Position numbers and translations under genes: made by a program. Below are positions 9,219 through 18,844 of a stretch of 64,000 nt of DNA, one piece after another. The notes under the pieces are model-generated. The model did no database searches, was not told where the DNA came from, and saw nothing but the letters and a program-made list of their open reading frames with translations. The stretch spans positions 2,416,001 through 2,480,000 of the forward strand of contig NZ_CP031415.1 in the NCBI RefSeq assembly GCF_003367315.1, written 5' to 3'. This DNA comes from Saccharospirillum mangrovi. Lineage in GTDB: Bacteria; Pseudomonadota; Gammaproteobacteria; Pseudomonadales; Natronospirillaceae. How positions within the stretch are numbered: position 1 is the stretch's first letter; the number at the start of each line of letters is the position of its first letter.

Positions 9219-10384
9219 TAACGGGCCTCAGCGATGCGGCGGAACGACAGCCGCTTGATTCGCGACGAATTGCCTTGCTGCAAAATGTAGTCGTCGCCGA
9301 GCGCAACGGGTGCGGTGCTAGCACCGGTCCAGTCGACGCCGCGCGTCGCCAGCCATTCGCCAGTTTCAGCGTCGAGCAGATGAACATAGCCGGCGGCATC
9401 GGACACCGCCAAGGTGTCTTTCCACGGCAACACCTGGCTCAGACGGCGATAGGTGAATTGTTCCTGCGTCCAGACCACCGCCAGACTGCGCGGGTCGAGC
9501 GCCAGTACATGGCTTTGATCGTCCACGGCGTACCAGTAATGCTCACCCGCCACGATGGCGCGATAGGTCGACAGCGGCTGGTTGGCCAACACCTGACCAG
9601 AGGCGGCGTCGAGTACCAGCATGTCGCCCTGATAACCGGCCGCCAGCAAATAGTCGCCGACGCGCGTAACGCTGGCATCGACATCAACCAGTCGGCTGAC
9701 GTCGGTTTTGCCTTGCGCACGGGCGATGCGGTATTCCCAGGCGGGCGAGCCATCGTTCAGGCTCAGACCGACCAGCTTGCCATTCGCCAGGCCGGTGACG
9801 ACGAGGTCGTTCACCAACATTGGCCGGGCGGTGCCGGTGATGGTCAGTTCCGGTTCGGCGTCCTGATAGACCCACAACGGCCGGCCGGTGTTACGCTCCA
9901 GCGCCATCACACGGCCATCCATGGTTTGCAGAATCAGCCGGTCTTCGAGCAGCAACGGCGCTTCGGTTGCCAGCGATGCGATGCTGGTGGACCAGATTTC
10001 GCGGCCGTTCCAATCGAACAGTTTCAATTCGCCGTTGCCGGTGACAATCGCCATGTGGCGTTCGTCGGCCGCCAGCGGCGCGGTGATCTGTTCTGCCAAT
10101 TGACGTCGCCAGACGAACTTGCCGGATTCATTCAACAACGCCACTTCGCCCAATGCCGAGGCGGTCAAAATACCGCGTTCGGTCACTACCGGCGCGATGC
10201 GACTGAACGGCATCTCGGTGTAGTTATCTTCCAGCATTTGCCACCAGTCGATGCGCAGATCGGCCAGGTGCGGTATTTCTTCCGGCAGCGGTGCCGGGGC
10301 TTCGCGCAAGGTACCACCGGCGCAGCCAGTCAGCAGACCAACCAGCGCCACAACGATGGCGGCCTTTTGCCAAACAGTGGTCAT
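9218..10384 (-). CDS. bamB: Outer membrane protein assembly factor BamB
   Basis: BamB is a lipoprotein of the BAM complex that assists beta-barrel insertion into the outer membrane. The 388-residue product starts with a lipoprotein signal peptide whose lipobox LTGC places the lipidated Cys at about residue 21. The rest is a repeated beta-propeller with PQQ-like blades, seen as recurring segments such as [17 protein letters not shown] and GEWLATRG. It overlaps yfgM by one base upstream and der by one base downstream, so the three genes are translationally coupled. Confidence 0.94.
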   Translation of the reverse strand: MTTVWQKAAIVVALVGLLTGCAGGTLREAPAPLPEEIPHLADLRIDWWQMLEDNYTEMPFSRIAPVVTERGILTASALGEVALLNESGKFVWRRQLAEQITAPLAADERHMAIVTGNGELKLFDWNGREIWSTSIASLATEAPLLLEDRLILQTMDGRVMALERNTGRPLWVYQDAEPELTITGTARPMLVNDLVVTGLANGKLVGLSLNDGSPAWEYRIARAQGKTDVSRLVDVDASVTRVGDYLLAAGYQGDMLVLDAASGQVLANQPLSTYRAIVAGEHYWYAVDDQSHVLALDPRSLAVVWTQEQFTYRRLSQVLPWKDTLAVSDAAGYVHLLDAETGEWLATRGVDWTGASTAPVALGDDYILQQGNSSRIKRLSFRRIAEAR

Positions 10385-11019
10385 CAGCCTGCGTCCGTTT
10401 CGATCGCCAGATCGTTCAGTTTCATTTCCAGATACGGCGAGTTGACGCCTTGCTGGCCGGCTTCTTCAAACGCCGCTTCGTACGCTGCGCGAGCAGCATC
10501 GGCATCGCCCTGGGCCAGCAGAATATCGCCACGCAGTTCCAGGCTGGGTACTTCAAAACCGTCTTGATCGATGGCGTCCAACTGCGCCAGCGCCGCCTCG
10601 TAATTCGACGCCGCTACGTGCACGCGCGCCAGACGCAGACGCACCACCGGCACCAGGCTGTCGTCGGCGTTATCCAGCGCCCACTCCAGTTCCTGCGCAG
10701 CGGTTACCAGATCGCCGCCATCGACGGCCTGCTTGGCCGCTTGCAAGCCGGCGTAGACGCCGTAAACGGTGTCGCTGTAATCGCTCTTCAGGTTGTCGAT
10801 GCGGGCGTTGACGGTATCAATGTCGTCGTTTTCGACAGCACTCATCAGGTCGTCATACAGCGCAGACGCCGCTTCGAGTTTGGACTGCACCGCATTCTTG
10901 TAGAAGGTCCAGCTGAAAAAGGCCACCAGGGCCACCAGAACACCGCCAATCAGGTAGTTGCCGTACAACGACCACCACTTTTTGATCGCTTCAATCTGTT
11001 CCTGTTCTGTGTCGTACAC
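10384..11019 (-). CDS. yfgM: YfgM family ancillary SecYEG translocon protein
   Basis: The 211-residue protein has a short cytoplasmic N-terminus (EQIEAIKKWWSLYGN), one membrane helix (about residues 22-41, GGVLVALVAFFSWTFY), and a periplasmic helical TPR-like region rich in Ala and Asp. In E. coli YfgM binds the SecYEG translocon together with the chaperone PpiD. Position between hisS and bamB is the conserved gammaproteobacterial location. The 76-bp gap upstream to hisS holds nothing obvious. Confidence 0.88.
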   Translation of the reverse strand: MYDTEQEQIEAIKKWWSLYGNYLIGGVLVALVAFFSWTFYKNAVQSKLEAASALYDDLMSAVENDDIDTVNARIDNLKSDYSDTVYGVYAGLQAAKQAVDGGDLVTAAQELEWALDNADDSLVPVVRLRLARVHVAASNYEAALAQLDAIDQDGFEVPSLELRGDILLAQGDADAARAAYEAAFEEAGQQGVNSPYLEMKLNDLAIETDAG

Positions 11020-11095
11020 CTTGTCACTCCTGCTGTCAGAGGCGTCCTTCGATCATGGCCGAAGGCTTTCTTGTCATGGAAAAGTTATGGACTAT

Positions 11096-12376
11096 TCAGC
11101 CAGCCAGCAAAGTGCGCAGCTGACTGGTTGCGGCATCAAAACCGCATTGAACTTGTTCGCGATCATCGCGCAGCGGTTTGATCGTCAATTGCTGTTGCGC
11201 TACTTCGTCGTCACCCAGAATCAACGCCAGGGGCGCGCCGGATTTGTCGGCTTTCTTCATCTGGCTCTTAAACGAGCCGCCACCGCAATTCAATTGCAGA
11301 CGCAAACCCGGAATCTCGCTGCGCAGTCGCTCGGCCAGCTTGAAGCCTTCGCGCGTGGCCGAATCGCCGGCCAGAATAAAGTAGGCATCCAGGGTTGCAA
11401 AGACGCTCGACGGAATCTTTTCAAGCGTTTCCAGCAACAGAATCAGTCGTTCGACGCCCAAGGCGAAACCAGCCGCCGGGGTTTCCTTGCCGCCCAATTG
11501 CGGCACCAGACCGTCGTAGCGACCACCGCCGCAGACAGTGCCCTGCGCACCCAGGCTGTCGGTGATCCATTCGAAGACGGTGCGCGAGTAATAATCGAGA
11601 CCGCGTACCAGGCGCGGATTGATCACGTAACTCACACCGGCGCCATCGAGCAAGGCGCACAATTGCTGGAAATGCTCACGCGATTCGGCGTCGAGGAAGT
11701 CGTCGAACACCGGCGCGTCGTTGAGCAATTGCTGGGTGGTGTCACTTTTCGAATCAAGAATGCGCAACGGATTCGTATGCAGACGCTTTTTGCTGTCTTC
11801 ATCGAGCTGATCGGCCACGCCTTCCAGATACGCCACCAGCGCATTGCGATATTCGGCGCGCGCTTCACTGCTGCCGAGCGTATTCAGATGCAAGGTGACG
11901 TGCTCACTCAAACCCAGGTTGCTGAGCAGACGCGCCGTCAAAACGATCAATTCGGCGTCGATGTCGGCACTCGCCATACCAAAGGTTTCGGCACCGATTT
12001 GGTGGAACTGGCGATAGCGACCTTTTTGCGGCCGCTCGTAACGGAACATCGGACCGGCGTACCACAGCCGCTGTACCTGATTGTGCAGCAGGCCGTGTTG
12101 CATGGCGGCACGCACGCAGCCGGCAGTGCCTTCCGGGCGCAGCGTCAGGCTGTCGCCGCCGCGATCTTCGAAGGTGTACATTTCTTTTTCAACGATGTCG
12201 GTGTGTTCACCAACACCGCGTTTGAACAGAGCCGTCGGTTCCACCACCGGCATGCGGATTTCGCGGTAACCGTATTGATCCAGCACCGCGCGCACCTGCG
12301 CTTCCAGATACTGCCAGACGGGACTGGCGTCCGGCAGGATGTCGTTCATGCCTCGAATGGCTTGCAGTGTCGACAA
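11096..12376 (-). CDS. hisS: Histidyl-tRNA synthetase
   Basis: This class II aminoacyl-tRNA synthetase charges tRNA-His. The 426-residue protein shows IRGMNDILP at the N-terminus, motif 2 ([21 protein letters not shown]), the histidine-specific [15 protein letters not shown] loop, motif 3 ([14 protein letters not shown]), and a C-terminal anticodon-binding domain. It is a normal-length housekeeping gene between ispG and yfgM. Confidence 0.97.
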   Translation of the reverse strand: MSTLQAIRGMNDILPDASPVWQYLEAQVRAVLDQYGYREIRMPVVEPTALFKRGVGEHTDIVEKEMYTFEDRGGDSLTLRPEGTAGCVRAAMQHGLLHNQVQRLWYAGPMFRYERPQKGRYRQFHQIGAETFGMASADIDAELIVLTARLLSNLGLSEHVTLHLNTLGSSEARAEYRNALVAYLEGVADQLDEDSKKRLHTNPLRILDSKSDTTQQLLNDAPVFDDFLDAESREHFQQLCALLDGAGVSYVINPRLVRGLDYYSRTVFEWITDSLGAQGTVCGGGRYDGLVPQLGGKETPAAGFALGVERLILLLETLEKIPSSVFATLDAYFILAGDSATREGFKLAERLRSEIPGLRLQLNCGGGSFKSQMKKADKSGAPLALILGDDEVAQQQLTIKPLRDDREQVQCGFDAATSQLRTLLAG

Positions 12377-12414
12377 CTCATAGTCTCCTAATCAAAAACA
12401 GCGCGCCGGATGCA

Positions 12415-13542
12415 TCAATCCTTGGCGATTAAATTCGCTTCGAGCGCTTCTTTTTCCGCCACTTTTTTGCGGATCAGTTGTTCGTAATGATCGACCAGAT
12501 TGTCATGGCCGACCTTGTGGTCTTTTTCGCCATCGACGTAGATCAAATGCTGCGGCGTGCCACCGGTCAGACCAATATCGGCTTCTTTGGCTTCGCCCGG
12601 GCCGTTCACAATGCAACCGATCACCGCCACATCGAGCGGTGTGGTGATGTCATCCAGACGCGATTCCAACGCGTTCATCGTGCCGATCACATCGAAGTTC
12701 TGGCGCGAACAGGACGGGCAAGCGATGAAGTTAATGCCTTTGGAACGCAGCCGCAGGCTCTTCAGAATATCGAAGCCGACTTTCACTTCTTCCACCGGAT
12801 CGGCCGCCAGCGAAATGCGCAGCGTATCGCCGATGCCATCCATCAACAGCATGCCCAGACCAACCGCCGATTTGACGGTACCGGAACGCAAACCGCCCGC
12901 TTCGGTGATGCCCAAATGCAACGGTTGTTCGATCTGATTGGCGATCAACCGATAAGCCGCGACGGCCATGAAAACGTCGGACGCTTTCAGGCTCAATTTG
13001 AATTCGTGGAAATCCAGTCGATCCAAAATATCGATATTGGTCAGCGCTGATTCGACCAGCGCTTCCGGCGTCGGCTCGCCGTATTTGCGTTGCAGATCTT
13101 TGCTCAGTGAGCCGGCATTAACGCCGATGCGAATCGGGATGCCTTTGTCTTTGGCCGACTGCACCACAGCGCGTACGCGGTCTTCGCGACCGATGTTGCC
13201 GGGGTTAATGCGCAAGCAATCGACGCCAAGTTCAGCCACGCGCAATGCAATTTTGTAATCAAAATGGATGTCGGCGACCAAAGGCACGTTGACGCGCTGA
13301 CGAATTTTGCCGAAGGCTTCGGCGGCATCCATCGACGGCACGGACACGCGCACGATGTCGGCACCGGCGGCGACAATGCGTTCAATCTGCGCAACGGTGG
13401 CATCGACATCGCGGGTTTCGGTGTTGGTCATGCTCTGCACCGAGATCGGCGCATCGCCACCGACCGGCACCGAGCCGACCCAAATCTTGCGTGAGACGCG
13501 ACGCTTGATCGGGCTTTGATGGCGTTTGTTCATGTCACTCAT
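12415..13542 (-). CDS. ispG: (E)-4-hydroxy-3-methylbut-2-enyl-diphosphate synthase (flavodoxin)
   Basis: IspG (GcpE) is the [4Fe-4S] enzyme that reductively opens the cyclic intermediate MEcPP to HMBPP in the MEP isoprenoid pathway. The start is placed at [15 protein letters not shown] (375 residues), which gives a 4-base ATGA overlap with the pilW stop codon and a GGGAGGAAG ribosome-binding site. The TIM barrel shows [15 protein letters not shown] and [11 protein letters not shown]; the C-terminal cluster ligands are in CPSCSRQ and [10 protein letters not shown]. It depends on Fe-S assembly by the nearby suf genes. Confidence 0.96.
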   Translation of the reverse strand: MSDMNKRHQSPIKRRVSRKIWVGSVPVGGDAPISVQSMTNTETRDVDATVAQIERIVAAGADIVRVSVPSMDAAEAFGKIRQRVNVPLVADIHFDYKIALRVAELGVDCLRINPGNIGREDRVRAVVQSAKDKGIPIRIGVNAGSLSKDLQRKYGEPTPEALVESALTNIDILDRLDFHEFKLSLKASDVFMAVAAYRLIANQIEQPLHLGITEAGGLRSGTVKSAVGLGMLLMDGIGDTLRISLAADPVEEVKVGFDILKSLRLRSKGINFIACPSCSRQNFDVIGTMNALESRLDDITTPLDVAVIGCIVNGPGEAKEADIGLTGGTPQHLIYVDGEKDHKVGHDNLVDHYEQLIRKKVAEKEALEANLIAKD

Positions 13543-14312
13543 GCTTCCTCCCGCCAGCTCAAAAAGCGCTGGTATTCCTCGCTGTCGGCGAACTTCTGTT
13601 GCAACTGAGCGGCCAGAGCCTGGCGCCAATCGTCGTACCCGCAGGCATCGGCGATGCGAATGCCCAGCCACAAACTGTAGGGTCCGTATTGTGCCTGATC
13701 GGTCGCCACCAAGTCCGCAAAACCTTGGTACGCCTGCCAGGCCGCAGCGGCATTGCCCTGTTCAAACTGCAGGTCGGCCAGCGCCAGATGGGCGTTTACC
13801 AAACGCTCGTCCAATGTGACGGCACGCTGATAGGCGTTGATGGCGGCGTCAATATGATCAAGACGGCGTTCGCTGACGGCCAGGTATTCGAAACTCCGGG
13901 CGCGGCGCTGATAGAAAGCGTCGTCGGTGGCGTCGGCAAAGCGATTTCGGGCAGCGCGGTAATCGCCTTCGTTGTACAGAAACACGCCGTATTGAAAGAC
14001 CGCTTCGGTGCCGCCGTCGTAACGAATGGCGCGTTGAAAATGCGCATCCGCCAATTCAATTTCCTGTTCGGCTTCGAACACCCGAGCCAAACCCAAGTGC
14101 GCGCCGGCGGCTTTGTCGTCCAGCGCCAGCGCTTCGTTCAACGCCTGCTTGGCTTCGAAAAGGTTGTTGTTGGCGAAGTGGCGATAGCCGATTTGGATGT
14201 AGGTCTGCACCGCCTGATCGAGATCGCGTTGATCGTCAAAGCGGCTGGTCGTGGTGGTGACACAGGCCGACAATAACAGGCTGATCAAAACGGCAAAGCC
14301 GGGACGAATCAC
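13539..14312 (-). CDS. pilW: Type IV pilus biogenesis/stability lipoprotein PilW (PilF)
   Basis: This 257-residue TPR lipoprotein has a signal peptide with lipobox LLSAC (lipidated Cys about residue 17). About six tetratricopeptide repeats follow, for example [20 protein letters not shown] and [19 protein letters not shown]. In Pseudomonas and Neisseria the homologue (PilF/PilW) is the pilotin that brings the secretin PilQ to the outer membrane. It sits between rlmN (4-base overlap) and ispG (4-base overlap). In many relatives rodZ lies between pilW and ispG, but not here. Confidence 0.85.
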   Translation of the reverse strand: MIRPGFAVLISLLLSACVTTTTSRFDDQRDLDQAVQTYIQIGYRHFANNNLFEAKQALNEALALDDKAAGAHLGLARVFEAEQEIELADAHFQRAIRYDGGTEAVFQYGVFLYNEGDYRAARNRFADATDDAFYQRRARSFEYLAVSERRLDHIDAAINAYQRAVTLDERLVNAHLALADLQFEQGNAAAAWQAYQGFADLVATDQAQYGPYSLWLGIRIADACGYDDWRQALAAQLQQKFADSEEYQRFLSWREEA

Positions 14313-15484
14313 AGCGCGCCTCGCTGTCCCCGATTGGCGGCGATGTCGGCCGCAGTCCGGCCCAGTTCCACCGCTTCGATAAAGCGTTCCGAGCGCCGGG
14401 TTTTGTCGCTCACCTGACCGACCAACTGACCGCAGGCGGCGTCGATATCATCGCCACGCGTCTTGCGAATGGTGACGTTGTAGTGCGCCGCCAGCAGGAT
14501 GTCGCGGAAGCGATGCATGCGGTTATTGCTTGGCCGCTCGTAACCGGAATTGGGGAACGGATTGAACGGAATCAAATTGATTTTGCACGGCGTGTTGCGC
14601 AGCAATTCGGCCAGTTCGTGGGCGTGCTGCGGCTCGTCGTTAACGCCGTTAATCAGAGTGTATTCGATGGTGGTAACGCGCTTTTCACTGAACCGCGCCA
14701 TGTAGTGATTGCACGCATCGAGCGTCGCCTGAACGCCGTATTTCTTGTTCAGCGGCACCAGCGTATTGCGCAATTCATCGTTCGGTGCGTGCAGCGACAA
14801 CGCCAGGGCAACATCGGTAACTTTGGCTAATTCGTAAATTGCCGGAACAACGCCGGAGGTGCTCAGCGTGACGCGACGTTTGGACAGACCGTAAGCGTTG
14901 TCGTCCATCATCAGTCCCATGGCCTCGACCACGTTGTCGAAATTCAACAGCGGTTCGCCCATGCCCATCATCACCACGTTGGTGATGCGGCGTTCTTTAA
15001 CAGACGACTGACCGTCTTCACCAACCTCGAAGGATTTCGCCGCCACCCAGACCTGGGCAATGATTTCGGCAGAACTCAGATCGCGGTTGAAACCCTGCTT
15101 GCCAGTGGAGCAAAACGAGCAATCCAAGGCGCAACCAATCTGCGACGACACACACAGGGTGCCGCGACCTTCTTCGGGAATAAAGACGGTTTCAACGGCA
15201 CTGCCGCCGGGCATTTTCATGACCCATTTGCGCGTGCCGTCTTTGGAATCTTTGCAGTAGGTGACCTCGGGCGTGACGATTTCCGCCACTTCCTTGAGCT
15301 TGGTGCGCAAGGCCTTGCTGACGTCGGTCATGGCGTCGAAGTCATCAACGCGGCGCTGGTGAATCCACTTCAGCACCTGAGTGGCGCGGAATTTCTTCTC
15401 GCCCAGTTCGTTGACGAAGAAGTCTTCCAGGGCGGGCAAACCCATGCCGAGGAGATTGACTTTGGTGGACGCTTGTTGAGTCAT
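14309..15484 (-). CDS. rlmN: Dual-specificity 23S rRNA/tRNA adenine-C2 methyltransferase RlmN
   Basis: RlmN is a radical SAM enzyme that methylates C2 of A2503 in 23S rRNA and A37 in some tRNAs. The 391-residue protein has the radical SAM motif CALDCSFC with cluster Cys at 118, 122 and 125, the GMGEPL SAM-binding motif, and the C-terminal catalytic Cys in DIDAACGQL. It overlaps pilW by 4 bases. The order rlmN-pilW-ispG-hisS is typical of gammaproteobacteria. Confidence 0.96.
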   Translation of the reverse strand: MTQQASTKVNLLGMGLPALEDFFVNELGEKKFRATQVLKWIHQRRVDDFDAMTDVSKALRTKLKEVAEIVTPEVTYCKDSKDGTRKWVMKMPGGSAVETVFIPEEGRGTLCVSSQIGCALDCSFCSTGKQGFNRDLSSAEIIAQVWVAAKSFEVGEDGQSSVKERRITNVVMMGMGEPLLNFDNVVEAMGLMMDDNAYGLSKRRVTLSTSGVVPAIYELAKVTDVALALSLHAPNDELRNTLVPLNKKYGVQATLDACNHYMARFSEKRVTTIEYTLINGVNDEPQHAHELAELLRNTPCKINLIPFNPFPNSGYERPSNNRMHRFRDILLAAHYNVTIRKTRGDDIDAACGQLVGQVSDKTRRSERFIEAVELGRTAADIAANRGQRGAL

Positions 15485-15507
15485 TTGTGTTCCCGATGGT
15501 CACGGAA

Positions 15508-15571
15508 GACGCTTAACGGGAGATGCTTGACGCTAGCTTGGTTTGGCGTCTCCCGTCTCCCGTCAAGCGTT
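15508..15571. repeat. Long imperfect inverted repeat between rlmN and ndk
   Basis: Arms at 15508-15523 (GACGCTTAACGGGAGA) and 15556-15571 (TCTCCCGTCAAGCGTTT region) pair with G-U tolerance. An alternative inner pair, GCTTGACG (15525-15532) with CGTCAAGC (15561-15568), is perfect. The short unit TCTCCCG is also tandemly repeated inside. It fills most of the 92-bp gap and has no clear T tract. It could be a REP-like extragenic element or an RNA-stabilising hairpin downstream of ndk. Confidence 0.5.
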
Positions 15572-15576
15572 TAGCT

Positions 15577-16002
15577 TTAACGAGCGCAGATTTCGCTCTC
15601 ATTGAAAAAATAGGCAATTTCGCGCTCGGCAGATGCCGGTGCATCAGAGCCGTGTACCGCGTTGGCGTCGATGCTGGATGCGTAGTCGTGACGCAGTGTG
15701 CCGGCCGCGGCTTCCGCCGGGTTGGTGGCACCCATGATTTCACGGTTTTTGGTGATGGCGTTGTCGCCTTCCAATACCTGAACCACGACCGGACCTGAGG
15801 TCATGAATTCGACCAGGGCGCCGAAGAACGGACGCTCTTTGTGCTCGGCGTAGAAGCCCTCGGCCTGTTCCTGGCTCAAGCGCAGCATTTTAGAGGCGAC
15901 GATGGTCAGACCGGCCGACTCAAAACGGCTGTAGATGGCGCCGATCAAGTTCTTGGCAACGGCGTCGGGCTTGATGATGGACAGGGTACGTTCTTTCGCC
16001 AT
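15577..16002 (-). CDS. ndk: Nucleoside diphosphate kinase
   Basis: Ndk transfers the gamma phosphate of ATP to nucleoside diphosphates. The start is [18 protein letters not shown] (141 residues), the conserved N-terminus; a longer upstream frame is not conserved. The catalytic His is in [19 protein letters not shown]. In pseudomonads ndk follows the isc operon and precedes rlmN; here it follows the hybrid suf operon, and rlmN is next, so synteny is kept. Confidence 0.97.
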   Translation of the reverse strand: MAKERTLSIIKPDAVAKNLIGAIYSRFESAGLTIVASKMLRLSQEQAEGFYAEHKERPFFGALVEFMTSGPVVVQVLEGDNAITKNREIMGATNPAEAAAGTLRHDYASSIDANAVHGSDAPASAEREIAYFFNESEICAR

Positions 16003-16157
16003 GGGCTTTTTTCTCCAAAGGGGGTCAATAGTCGGCGGCGGATTATACGTGGCTGTACAGCCCGTTACCATGGCCGCACCCGCTTTGCATCCCAATTTAC
16101 CGCTGCATTCGTTGTAACAGCGGTCGAAAACGTCCGGAGTATCGTTTAAGAAGCCGT

Positions 16158-16586
16158 TTAAGCAGCCGTTTGAGCGGCGATATCGCGAATGCGACCGACC
16201 ATGGCGCGCAGACCGTTGCCCCGCGTCGGACTCAGGTGGCGCACCAGATCAAGCCGGTTGAAATAGTCTTCCACGTCAAATTCCAGAATCGCCTGACTGG
16301 ACCGACCGTTGTAAGCCGCCAGCACCACCGCAAGCAGACCGCGCACGATGTGGGCATCGGAGTCGGCCTGGAAATACAGCCGTTCGTTATCGACGCTGTG
16401 CGCCAGCCAGACCTGGCTTTGGCAACCGCGCACAATGCGCTCGTCGGTTTTCAGGCTGTCGTCCATCGCCGGCAGCTCCTTGCCCAGATCGATGATGTAG
16501 CGATAGCGATCTTCCCAGCTATCGAAAAACGACAGGGTTTCCAGGATGTCGTCGGGGGTAATGTCGACGCCGAATTGGCTGCTCAT
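16158..16586 (-). CDS. sufE: Cysteine desulfuration protein SufE
   Basis: SufE accepts the persulfide from SufS and passes sulfur to the SufBCD scaffold. The 142-residue protein has the acceptor Cys55 in [11 protein letters not shown] and the conserved C-terminal [18 protein letters not shown]. It is separated from sufT by a 91-bp gap that holds the sufT terminator, so it may be expressed by read-through or from its own promoter. The stop codon lies within a 12-bp tandem duplication (TTAAACGGCTGC-type units), so a second in-frame-looking TAA follows directly. Confidence 0.92.
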   Translation of the reverse strand: MSSQFGVDITPDDILETLSFFDSWEDRYRYIIDLGKELPAMDDSLKTDERIVRGCQSQVWLAHSVDNERLYFQADSDAHIVRGLLAVVLAAYNGRSSQAILEFDVEDYFNRLDLVRHLSPTRGNGLRAMVGRIRDIAAQTAA

Positions 16587-16677
16587 GCTAAAAGTCCCTT
16601 ATGACGATTCGTAGAAGGTGACGGTTCACGGACGTGATGGTTCATGCAATGTGACGATGCAAAAATGGCGGGCCGGA

Positions 16678-17208
16678 TTAAAAAAACAGCCCGGTCTCTA
16701 ACCGGGCTGCTTCGCTCATGCGCTCCCGGTTCCAGGGCGGGTCGAACACCAGTTCGACCGCAACGCTGTCGATGCCCGGCACTCGCGCCACCCGATACTT
16801 AACGTCATCAACCAACACCGGGCCCATGCCACAACCCGGCGCAGTCAACGTCATCTCGATGTGTGCGGTATGGCCGTCAATGCGCACGCCATACACCAGA
16901 CCGAGATCGACAATGTTGACCGGAATTTCCGGGTCGTAAACCGTCGCCAGGGCTTGCCATAAATGCGCTTCGTCCGGCTGGCCGTCGACGCTGGCTGCAA
17001 ATTCCAATACCTGCGGCGTCATGCCGATGGCGTCGGCATCAAGGCCGTCAATGCGCGCCATATTGCCGTTGTGGATGACGGTGTAATTACCACCGAGCGA
17101 CTGCGTTAAAGTAATAAAGCTGTCGGCCGGAATGGTGATGGGCGTACCCACTGGCACCAGCCGCGCCGGCACATCGCGCTGGGTGACCACCATACGTCGT
17201 TCGGTCAT
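16678..17208 (-). CDS. sufT: Fe-S cluster assembly/maturation protein SufT (DUF59)
   Basis: The 176-residue protein has a small N-terminal beta region (about 1-70, including ITIPADSFITLTQSLGGNYT) and the DUF59/MIP18-like domain with DPEIPVNIVDLGLVYGV and the conserved Cys in TLTAPGCGMG. SufT proteins help mature Fe-S clusters; in Staphylococcus the homologue is needed under high Fe-S demand. It directly follows the A-type carrier gene (10-bp gap). Its last codons (GCAGCC...CTGTTTTTTTAA) themselves form the operon terminator. A paralogous domain occurs in the protein at 58070-58918. Confidence 0.9.
   Translation of the reverse strand: MTERRMVVTQRDVPARLVPVGTPITIPADSFITLTQSLGGNYTVIHNGNMARIDGLDADAIGMTPQVLEFAASVDGQPDEAHLWQALATVYDPEIPVNIVDLGLVYGVRIDGHTAHIEMTLTAPGCGMGPVLVDDVKYRVARVPGIDSVAVELVFDPPWNRERMSEAARLETGLFF
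16679..16709 (-). terminator. Intrinsic terminator embedded in the 3' coding end of sufT
   Basis: On the minus strand an 8-bp stem (CAGCCCGG with CCGGGCTG, 7-nt loop TTAGAGA) is followed by seven T that include the stop codon. The hairpin is translated as part of the conserved ARLETGLFF terminus, so codons and terminator share the same bases. Confidence 0.75.
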
Positions 17209-17218
17209 CAGACTGCGC

Positions 17219-17596
17219 TCACACCGCCTCTTCGTCGATGATGAAGCTTTCCCCGCAGCCGCATTCGGCGCTGACGTTGGGGTTGTTGAACTTGATCACC
17301 CGGTTGACGCCTTCGGCGCCAAAATCGATTTCGGTACCGCGCACAATCGGAATGGCGGTTTTCTGCACGTAGAGCGTCACATCGTCGGCCACAGCGAACG
17401 ACACATCGCTGGCGTCGGCCTCGGCGACAAAATCGACCACGTACATATAGCCCGAACAACCGCTTTCCTTAACGCCCAGACGAATACCGGACGCGCCCGC
17501 CTGCCGAATCTGCCGACGGGCGTGTTCAATAGCAGCCGCCGTCATGGTGACAGCCGGCGCAGCTTGCTGGGTTGGATCGAAGGATTCCACACTCAT
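17219..17596 (-). CDS. A-type Fe-S carrier protein (SufA/IscA/ErpA family)
   Basis: The 125-residue protein carries the HesB/IscA fold with the three conserved cysteines in KESGCSGYMY and AECGCGESF. It would accept clusters from SufBCD and deliver them to apoproteins. The ATG at 17596 has GGAGGGG about 7 bases upstream; a GTG 15 bases earlier is less likely. Position within the suf operon suggests SufA function, though sequence alone cannot separate SufA from ErpA. The N-terminal 20 residues (FDPTQQAAPAV) are extra relative to E. coli IscA. Confidence 0.85.
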   Translation of the reverse strand: MSVESFDPTQQAAPAVTMTAAAIEHARRQIRQAGASGIRLGVKESGCSGYMYVVDFVAEADASDVSFAVADDVTLYVQKTAIPIVRGTEIDFGAEGVNRVIKFNNPNVSAECGCGESFIIDEEAV

Positions 17597-17623
17597 GAGC
17601 GTCCCCTCCACTGACCTCTCAGG

Positions 17624-18844
17624 TCACAATAAAAAGGTTTTAACCTTGTCGAGACCGGCGAACAAAGCGTCCACATCGTCCCGTCCATTATAGAGCGCAA
17701 AGCTGGCGCGCACCGTGCCAGTAATGCCATAGCGCTGCATGATCGGCATGGCGCAGTGGTTGCCAGTGCGCACCGCTATGCCTTGCTGATCGAGCAACAT
17801 GCCGACGTCGGCCGGGTGGCCGCCATCGAGCAGAAAACTCAACACGCCCGCGCGGTGATCCGCTTCACCGATCAAGCGCAGGCCTTCGTATTGATGCGCA
17901 CGCTCAACCGCGTAATTCAGTACATCGGCTTCGTGTTCGGCCAACGCCTTGCGATCAAAACTCTCCAGAAACTCGACCGCTGCGCCCATACCAATGGCAC
18001 CGGCAATATTGGGGGTGCCGGGTTCGAATTTATAGGGCAAGGCGTTGTAAGTCGTGCCGGCGAACGACACCGTCTCAATCATCTCGCCACCGCCCATAAA
18101 AGGCGGCATGGCCTGCAACAATTCACGTTTGCCGTAGAGCGCGCCCATGCCCGTTGGGCCGTACATTTTATGCGCGGAAAAACTGTAGAAATCGCAATCC
18201 AACGCCTGCACGTCGAGCGGCCAATGCGCAACCGCCTGGGCGCCATCGATCAATACTTTGGCGCCAACAGCGTGGGCTTTTTCAATAATCGCCTCGACCG
18301 GGTTCACAGTGCCAAGCGCGTTAGAGACATGCACCACCGACACCAGCTTCACCCGTTCATCGAGCAGATCGTCGAGCGCTGCCAAATCAATCTGACCGCG
18401 ATCGTCCACCGGCATCGGCACCAGTTCGCAACCGGTCTGGCCGGCCAGCAACTGCCAGGGCACGATGTTGGCGTGGTGTTCCATCGTAGACACCAGCACC
18501 CGGTCGCCCTGGCGCAGGTTGTCGCGACCCCAACTGAACGCCACCAGGTTGATGCCTTCGGTGGTGCCTTTGGTCCAGATAATTTCTTCGCGATGACCGG
18601 CGTTGATAAAACGCCGCACCGATTCACGTGCCCCTTCGAATTTGGCCGTAGCGCGATCACTTAACGCATGCGCACCGCGATGTACGTTGGCGTTGTCGTG
18701 ACGGTAATAATCACAAATGGCATCGATGACGACGTTCGGCTTTTGCGTGGTCGCACCGTTATCCAGATAGACCAACGGCTTGCCGTTCACCTGCTGCGAC
18801 AAAATTGGAAACTGCGCACGAATGGCCGCCAGATCGAAACTCAT
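17624..18844 (-). CDS. sufS: Cysteine desulfurase SufS (class II)
   Basis: SufS is a PLP enzyme that removes sulfur from cysteine and hands it to SufE. The 406-residue protein shows YLDNGATTQKP, the PLP-binding Lys in SFSAHKMYGPTGMG, and the active-site Cys in RTGNHCAMP, the class II pattern that requires SufE activation. It overlaps sufD by 4 bases (ATGA). This is the second cysteine desulfurase of the operon; the IscS-type enzyme is at 22413-23582. Confidence 0.95.
   Translation of the reverse strand: MSFDLAAIRAQFPILSQQVNGKPLVYLDNGATTQKPNVVIDAICDYYRHDNANVHRGAHALSDRATAKFEGARESVRRFINAGHREEIIWTKGTTEGINLVAFSWGRDNLRQGDRVLVSTMEHHANIVPWQLLAGQTGCELVPMPVDDRGQIDLAALDDLLDERVKLVSVVHVSNALGTVNPVEAIIEKAHAVGAKVLIDGAQAVAHWPLDVQALDCDFYSFSAHKMYGPTGMGALYGKRELLQAMPPFMGGGEMIETVSFAGTTYNALPYKFEPGTPNIAGAIGMGAAVEFLESFDRKALAEHEADVLNYAVERAHQYEGLRLIGEADHRAGVLSFLLDGGHPADVGMLLDQQGIAVRTGNHCAMPIMQRYGITGTVRASFALYNGRDDVDALFAGLDKVKTFLL

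Noticed and set aside
9275-10567. Long open frame (430 codons) opposite bamB and yfgM
   Set aside because: Composition is that of an antisense shadow and it spans two well-supported genes on the other strand.
10958-12391. Long open frame (477 codons) on the plus strand opposite hisS
   Set aside because: Its translation is rich in Gln, His, Phe and Arg with no domain, as expected for the antisense of a GC-rich gene. hisS on the minus strand carries all class II synthetase motifs.
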